Positions 34,136 through 37,939 of a stretch of DNA of 37,939 nucleotides are shown in pieces. Position 1 is the first letter of the stretch, and each line of letters begins with the position of its first letter. Location: contig NZ_CAITNG010000061.1 of NCBI RefSeq assembly GCF_903893715.1, positions 1 through 37,939 on the forward strand. The letters are read 5' to 3'. The notes beneath the pieces are model-generated. The model was not told where the DNA came from. It did no database searches and worked only from the letters and a program-made list of their open reading frames with translations. The DNA comes from an uncultured Mucilaginibacter sp. (GTDB lineage: Bacteria > Bacteroidota > Bacteroidia > Sphingobacteriales > Sphingobacteriaceae). A program made the translations under genes and the position numbers.

Positions 34136-34166
34136 TTTCTACAAACAGGTACCCCCTAACGGGGGA
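34136..34166 (-). repeat. Family A hairpin repeat, copy 3 (inverted, different stem)
   Basis: Read on the minus strand: CCCCC-GTTA-GGGGG then TACCTGTTTGTAGAAA. The tail is identical to copy 1, while both sides of the stem have changed together. The pairing with copy 1 gives a long inverted repeat spanning 34012-34153. Confidence 0.7.
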
Positions 34167-34307
34167 TTTTTACAATGATGCCACTAAGGCGGTTTAGATT
34201 TAACAACTTTTTGAACTTGTCAAATCTTTGCGGATTAATTTAGTCTACTAAAATCGTCAACTAAGACTAAAATTTCGCACATTTGCACCATCTGCACACA
34301 GAAATAC

Positions 34308-35600
34308 ATGAGTCAATACTTTATCATAGATTTCGACAGTACCTTTACCCAGGTTGAGGCGCTCGACGAACTGGCCCGCATATCATTAAAAGACCATCCC
34401 GACAGAGAAAAAATTTATCTGCAAATTGAGGAGTTAACCAACGCCGCAATGGAAGGCCGCTTGTCCTTTTCCGAAAGTTTGGAAGGCCGCGTAAAGCTGT
34501 TGCAGGCCAACCAAACCCACCTGCAGGCATTGGTAAAGCATTTAAGGCGTAAAGTATCTGCATCTTTTTCGCGCAATAAAAATTTCTTCAGGGACCACCA
34601 GGACGAGGTGCTCATTGTTTCGGGCGGGTTTAAAGAGTTTATCACGCCGGTCGTTTCCGAATACTTTATCAAAAAAGAGAATATTTACGCCAACACTTTT
34701 GTGTTTGATGATGAGGGCAATATTATTGGCTACGACCATGATAACCCGTTATCCCAAGAGGGCGGCAAGGTAAAGCTGCTGAAAAAACTCGACCTGCAGG
34801 GCGAAATATTCGGCATTGGCGACGGGCATTCCGATTTCCAGTTGAAGGAGTCGGGTATGATAAAAACCTTTTTCGCCTTTACCGAAAACATAGAACGTAA
34901 AGCCGTTGCCGAAAAAGCCGACCACGTTACACCAAGTTTTGATGAGTTTTTGTACCTCAATAATTTTCCGAGGGCCATATCGTACCCAAAAAACCGCATC
35001 AAGTGTTTGGTGGTGGGCAATATAGGCGAAGAAGCTTTAACCAATATCAGCAAAGAAGGCTACAACATCCGCAAGCGCGACAGCATTGAAGATAAATACC
35101 TGCAGGAAGCCGGCATCTTGTTTTTTGACGAAGACCACCAGCCTACCCCCGAACAATTAGAACAGGCACCCCGCCTAAAAGCCATCGGCTGTTTTGGTAA
35201 GATAAATTACCGCAGCCTGGCCGAGGTTGCCTGCGAAAACGGTATCATCATTTTCGATGACCCTAAATACAATCCCCGTAATGTGGAGTTTATCCCCAAA
35301 AGGGTGATCGATTTTATGAACGAGGGTAAAACCCATCTGAGCTGTAACTTCCCCGAACTGCAACCGCCACGTGTAAACAATGCGCACCGCTTGATACACA
35401 TCCACAAAAACGTGCCGGGTATTTTGGCTCAGATAAACGAGGTGTTTGCCCATCATAACATCAACATTGTGGGGGAGTTTTTGGTAACCAACCCGCAAAT
35501 AGGCTATGTAATAACCGACGTAAATGCCGGTTACGATCAGGAAGTGCTCACCAAATTAAAAAGGATACCGCACACCATCAAGTTCCGCCTGCTGTACTAA
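34308..35600 (+). CDS. Phosphoserine phosphatase fused to a SerA remnant that lacks the NAD-binding domain, with ACT domain
   Basis: A 430-residue protein. Residues 1-~215 form a HAD phosphatase of the SerB kind: DFDST with Asp8 and Asp10, VSGG with Ser105, GGKVK with Lys154, and GDGHSD with Asp172 and Asp176. Residues ~228-327 resemble the front part of the substrate-binding domain of D-3-phosphoglycerate dehydrogenase (IKCLVVGN, LKAIGCFGKIN, IIIFDDPKYNPRNVE). The Rossmann NAD-binding domain should follow, but the chain passes at about residue 327 straight into the SerA tail FIPKRVIDFMNEGK, NFPE, then an ACT domain (AHRLIHIHKNVPGILAQINE to HTIKFRLLY) like the end of E. coli SerA. It should dephosphorylate phosphoserine and may sense serine by ACT; dehydrogenase activity is not possible without the Rossmann domain. 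Confidence 0.9.
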   Translation: MSQYFIIDFDSTFTQVEALDELARISLKDHPDREKIYLQIEELTNAAMEGRLSFSESLEGRVKLLQANQTHLQALVKHLRRKVSASFSRNKNFFRDHQDEVLIVSGGFKEFITPVVSEYFIKKENIYANTFVFDDEGNIIGYDHDNPLSQEGGKVKLLKKLDLQGEIFGIGDGHSDFQLKESGMIKTFFAFTENIERKAVAEKADHVTPSFDEFLYLNNFPRAISYPKNRIKCLVVGNIGEEALTNISKEGYNIRKRDSIEDKYLQEAGILFFDEDHQPTPEQLEQAPRLKAIGCFGKINYRSLAEVACENGIIIFDDPKYNPRNVEFIPKRVIDFMNEGKTHLSCNFPELQPPRVNNAHRLIHIHKNVPGILAQINEVFAHHNINIVGEFLVTNPQIGYVITDVNAGYDQEVLTKLKRIPHTIKFRLLY

Positions 35601-35603
35601 ACT

Positions 35604-36080
35604 TTATGCTTTTTCTTCATCGGTTGGCACCACCAATACCGGCACCGGCGAGTGGCGTAAAACATGTTCGGATACGCTGCCCATCAACAGGCGGTCTAAA
35701 CCGGTACGTTTATGCGTACCCAGAACGATCAGGTCGGCTTTAAACTCATTCGCTATGCTGATAATGCTATCGGCTTTTGAGCCCATTTGGTTGTAATGTG
35801 TTACTTCGATACCTGCGCCCAAAGTCGCGGCAATATCGTCCAAAAGTTTTTTCGAGTTATCTTCCTGGATGTGCTCAATCTCCACATTTTCCACGCCAAA
35901 ACTTGGGATAAATGCGCCCAACATACTGGGGTCGTTGGTCTGCGGCATAATTACCGGCTCAACAATATTTACCAATGCCACAACCGCTTTATATTTATGG
36001 GCAAGCCCAAAACCGTATTCGGCGGCATGTCTCGAGTATTTGGTATCGTCTATCCCAATCAGTATCCTTTGAAATTTCAT
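35604..36080 (-). CDS. Universal stress protein (UspA family)
   Basis: A 158-residue cytosolic protein with an UspA fold: ILIGIDDTKYSRHAAEYGFGLA at the start, a long variable loop at 43-70, and the nucleotide-binding tract VLGTHKRTGLDRLLMGSVSEHVLRHS at 119-144. The second Gly of the usual G-x2-G step is Lys124, so ATP binding may be altered; Gly134-Ser135 of the later step is present. The end PVPVLVVP is typical. It is convergent with the SerB-like gene, with only 3 bases between the stops. Confidence 0.93.
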   Translation of the reverse strand: MKFQRILIGIDDTKYSRHAAEYGFGLAHKYKAVVALVNIVEPVIMPQTNDPSMLGAFIPSFGVENVEIEHIQEDNSKKLLDDIAATLGAGIEVTHYNQMGSKADSIISIANEFKADLIVLGTHKRTGLDRLLMGSVSEHVLRHSPVPVLVVPTDEEKA

Positions 36081-36110
36081 GGCTTTGTGTTTTAGGTTTA
36101 TTGATATAAC

Positions 36111-36129
36111 AACAAATATCGTATTTGTT
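36111..36129. promoter_or_regulatory. Perfect inverted repeat upstream of the stress protein gene
   Basis: AACAAATA-TCG-TATTTGTT, an 8-bp stem with a 3-base spacer, sits 30 bases before the start of the universal stress gene and 11 bases after the end of the ClC gene. It could be a protein-binding site or a weak terminator; no T tract follows on either strand. Confidence 0.4.
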
Positions 36130-36140
36130 TGCCTGTTAGG

Positions 36141-37445
36141 CTAAAACTTATACTTGGAAATTTTATCCACGAGGTAACTTTTAATGCCAACTGCCTGCTT
36201 ATCGCGAAATTGTGCCGAATATATGCCCGAATTGCCGTTAAACAGATACGCCACAAAACAGGCCACCGCGAAAAACAATACATACTGGCTGCCAAAAAGC
36301 TCGGCCCCCATGATGGTGCAGGCCACCGGCGTATTAGTTGCCCCCGAGAATACCCCGATAAACCCCAGAGCCGCGAACAGCCCGACGGGCGCATTCAAAA
36401 ACGTGGCCAGGGTATTTCCTAAAGTAGCCCCGATGTAAAACAGCGGCGTAACCTCGCCGCCTTTAAAACCCGTTCCAAGGGTGATGGTGGTGTAAATGAT
36501 TTTCCAAAACCAGCTCAACACATCGGCACCACCGGTATGGAATGCCGATACGATGGTTACCGCACCGGGGTATTCGGGCTCAACGCCCAGGCTTAGGTAG
36601 TCGGGTTTGCCCAGCAGCCATGTCAGGCCGATGATCATCAAACCACCACAAACCGAGATGAGCCAGGTTATGCTGAACATTTTTAAAAACAGTTTTTTTA
36701 TCCCATGCGCCATATTGGCAAACAACCAACTCGCCAAACCGAACAATACCGAAACCAAAACCACCTTCAACAGTATCATTACCCAAAAGGCCGGGCTATC
36801 GGCGGCAAAGGCATCAATATGGTAGGCCGTATGCTTAATACGCCATAAGTAAACGGTATAATCGCCCACCAGGCCCGCTATTAAACAGGGCCATATATCG
36901 GCATAGCTTGTTTTTTTGGAGTTGAGTACTTCAATAGCGAATATGGCCCCGGTGAACGGCGTGCCAAAAACCGCCCCGAAACCGGCGGCAATACCGGCCG
37001 TTAGCAGAGTTTGCACGCTTTTTTGGTCGAGTTTGAACCAGCCCGCGAACAGGTTAGCCAAACTACCCCCAATTTGCACTGCGGTGCCCTCGCGCCCGGC
37101 CGAACCGCCAAATAAATGGGTGATGACCGTGGTAACCAGAATAAGCGGCCCTAATCTTTTGGGTACGCCCGCTCCGGGTTGGTGTATCTCGTCGATAATG
37201 AGGTTATTGCCCCGCTCGGATGAACTGCCATATAATTTATAGGCCAGGTGTATCACAATCCCCGCTAAGGGCAGCAAATACAACAACCAGGGGTGCTGAA
37301 ACCTGAAATGGATGGCCGCGCTCAATAACCATAAAAACAGGGCCACCATACTGCCTATAGCCGCCGATACCGGCACGGTTAAAAGCACCCAACGGACAAG
37401 GTATTTTAATAAGGCAATCAGCCTACCTGCAAAAGGCTCATTCAT
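36141..37445 (-). CDS. ClC-family chloride/fluoride channel or antiporter
   Basis: A 434-residue inner-membrane protein with ClC signatures: GAGVPKRLGP at 91-100 in place of GSGIP, GGSAGREGTAVQIGG with the gating Glu119, GIAAGFGAVFGTPFTGAIFAIE at 151-172, GFKGGEVTPLFYIGA in the second half, and about ten or more hydrophobic segments. The wording GNNLIIDEIH ... GREGTAVQ puts it near the bacterial branch that includes the fluoride-specific ClC-F proteins, although ion choice is uncertain. No fluoride riboswitch fits in the 36-base gap upstream. It may share a transcript with the lipoprotein gene before it. Confidence 0.9.
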   Translation of the reverse strand: MNEPFAGRLIALLKYLVRWVLLTVPVSAAIGSMVALFLWLLSAAIHFRFQHPWLLYLLPLAGIVIHLAYKLYGSSSERGNNLIIDEIHQPGAGVPKRLGPLILVTTVITHLFGGSAGREGTAVQIGGSLANLFAGWFKLDQKSVQTLLTAGIAAGFGAVFGTPFTGAIFAIEVLNSKKTSYADIWPCLIAGLVGDYTVYLWRIKHTAYHIDAFAADSPAFWVMILLKVVLVSVLFGLASWLFANMAHGIKKLFLKMFSITWLISVCGGLMIIGLTWLLGKPDYLSLGVEPEYPGAVTIVSAFHTGGADVLSWFWKIIYTTITLGTGFKGGEVTPLFYIGATLGNTLATFLNAPVGLFAALGFIGVFSGATNTPVACTIMGAELFGSQYVLFFAVACFVAYLFNGNSGIYSAQFRDKQAVGIKSYLVDKISKYKF

Positions 37446-37481
37446 GATGAGGCAAATTAAGCAAAAAAATGCTTGCTTGCC

Positions 37482-37939
37482 TTAAAATAACTTCACTTGG
37501 CCCATGAGGGGCTTTAAATAGTTTTGTATCCCGGTTTGATGCACCTGCACATCCTTGTGTATCAAAAACGATGATATGTTTACTTTCCCGTCAAGGTTAA
37601 GATCAACGCCGCTGTTAAAAACATTCATTGCCGATATCAAATTACCATCCGTTAAACTGATGGTGGCGTTAATGGTATATTCACCTTTTGAGTTACCTGG
37701 CAAAGTTACCGGTATGTTTTGTTTTATGCGGGCTATCTCCTTTTCGCCGGCCATTAAGCTCATATCGGCGTCTTTAGCATTAATGGTGTAACCGTTGGGG
37801 TTTTCAATCGGCAATACAGCCTCCAGCGTAATGCCCGATGTGCTAAAGCTCTTCACAGCCACATTGTGCGCCATGCCAAATTTAAGGTCCTTTGGTTTAC
37901 CGCATCCCGATAATACAATCAGCAATACAATTGCCGCCA
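37482..37939 (-). CDS. LEA type 2-like lipoprotein, 5' end outside window
   Basis: The reading frame is open to the right edge (residues AAIVLLIVLSGCGK...), so the true start lies outside. A TTG at 37925 is only an internal codon of the signal region. The LSGC lipobox is visible. The mature part shows a beta-sandwich of LEA2/WHy type: GITLEAVLPIENPNGYTINAKDADMSL, EKEIARIKQNIPVTLPGNSKGEYTI. In the family these are periplasmic or surface proteins with little known function. It is followed by the ClC gene after 36 bases. Confidence 0.78.
   Translation of the reverse strand, partial: AAIVLLIVLSGCGKPKDLKFGMAHNVAVKSFSTSGITLEAVLPIENPNGYTINAKDADMSLMAGEKEIARIKQNIPVTLPGNSKGEYTINATISLTDGNLISAMNVFNSGVDLNLDGKVNISSFLIHKDVQVHQTGIQNYLKPLMGQVKLF

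Noticed and set aside
36081..37481. Fluoride riboswitch (crcB motif) linked to the ClC gene
   Set aside because: The upstream gap is only 36 bases and shows no matching structure.

Overview
The window reads as chromosomal DNA of a Bacteroidota bacterium, most likely a Sphingobacteriaceae member close to Mucilaginibacter or Pedobacter. The support is a 1101-residue SecA, TAnnTTTG-type promoters, almost no Shine-Dalgarno sequences, many Cys-lipoproteins, TlpA/DUF4369 and PepSY-like exported proteins, and several short hairpin repeats of the kind scattered through these genomes. The genus is my inference from remembered family members, not from a search.

Layout. Positions 1-398 hold the 3' end of glgC. 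Positions ~484-3480 hold an AT-richer island with a complete type II restriction-modification locus: a Vsr-type endonuclease (minus), a C5-cytosine methyltransferase with a fused MerR-like DNA-binding domain (plus), and an Eco47II-family endonuclease (minus). Positions 3496-5792 carry a UPF0173 hydrolase, YbaB and a serine hydrolase. Positions 6002-12593 carry a barrel protein, peptidase T, a polytopic membrane protein, two tandem PepSY-like genes (the second frameshifted in an A7 tract) and a YfcC/DcuC transporter. Positions 12594-13096 are repeat-rich. Positions 13097-13785 are a higBA toxin-antitoxin pair.

Positions 14017-18106 form a minus-strand run: a second higBA pair, dnaG, yraN and a glutaminyl cyclase. 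The second higBA pair sits 10 nt upstream of dnaG. Positions 18142-24547 hold an EamA transporter, asnS, a duplicated membrane/PH-like protein, an exported protein of unknown function, an M20 amidohydrolase and a SPOR protein. Then come secA, purD, a VanX-type dipeptidase, a small membrane protein, a TlpA-type protein, an arginase-fold protein with a damaged metal site, an SDR, a phosphoserine phosphatase fused to a SerA remnant, a universal stress protein, a ClC protein and a partial LEA2-like lipoprotein.

Most informative points: (1) the protein at 34308-35600 is a SerB-SerA fusion whose NAD-binding domain is missing while the phosphatase active site and the C-terminal ACT domain are kept; (2) the restriction-modification locus has a perfect inverted repeat directly downstream of a -7 element and just before the methyltransferase start, a good candidate operator for its own HTH domain; (3) a toxin-antitoxin module appears to sit at the head of the dnaG operon; (4) at least four families of small hairpin repeats are present, one showing compensatory stem changes and one supplying the -33 element of the purD promoter. 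I saw no rRNA, tRNA, CRISPR array, intact insertion sequence or prophage.
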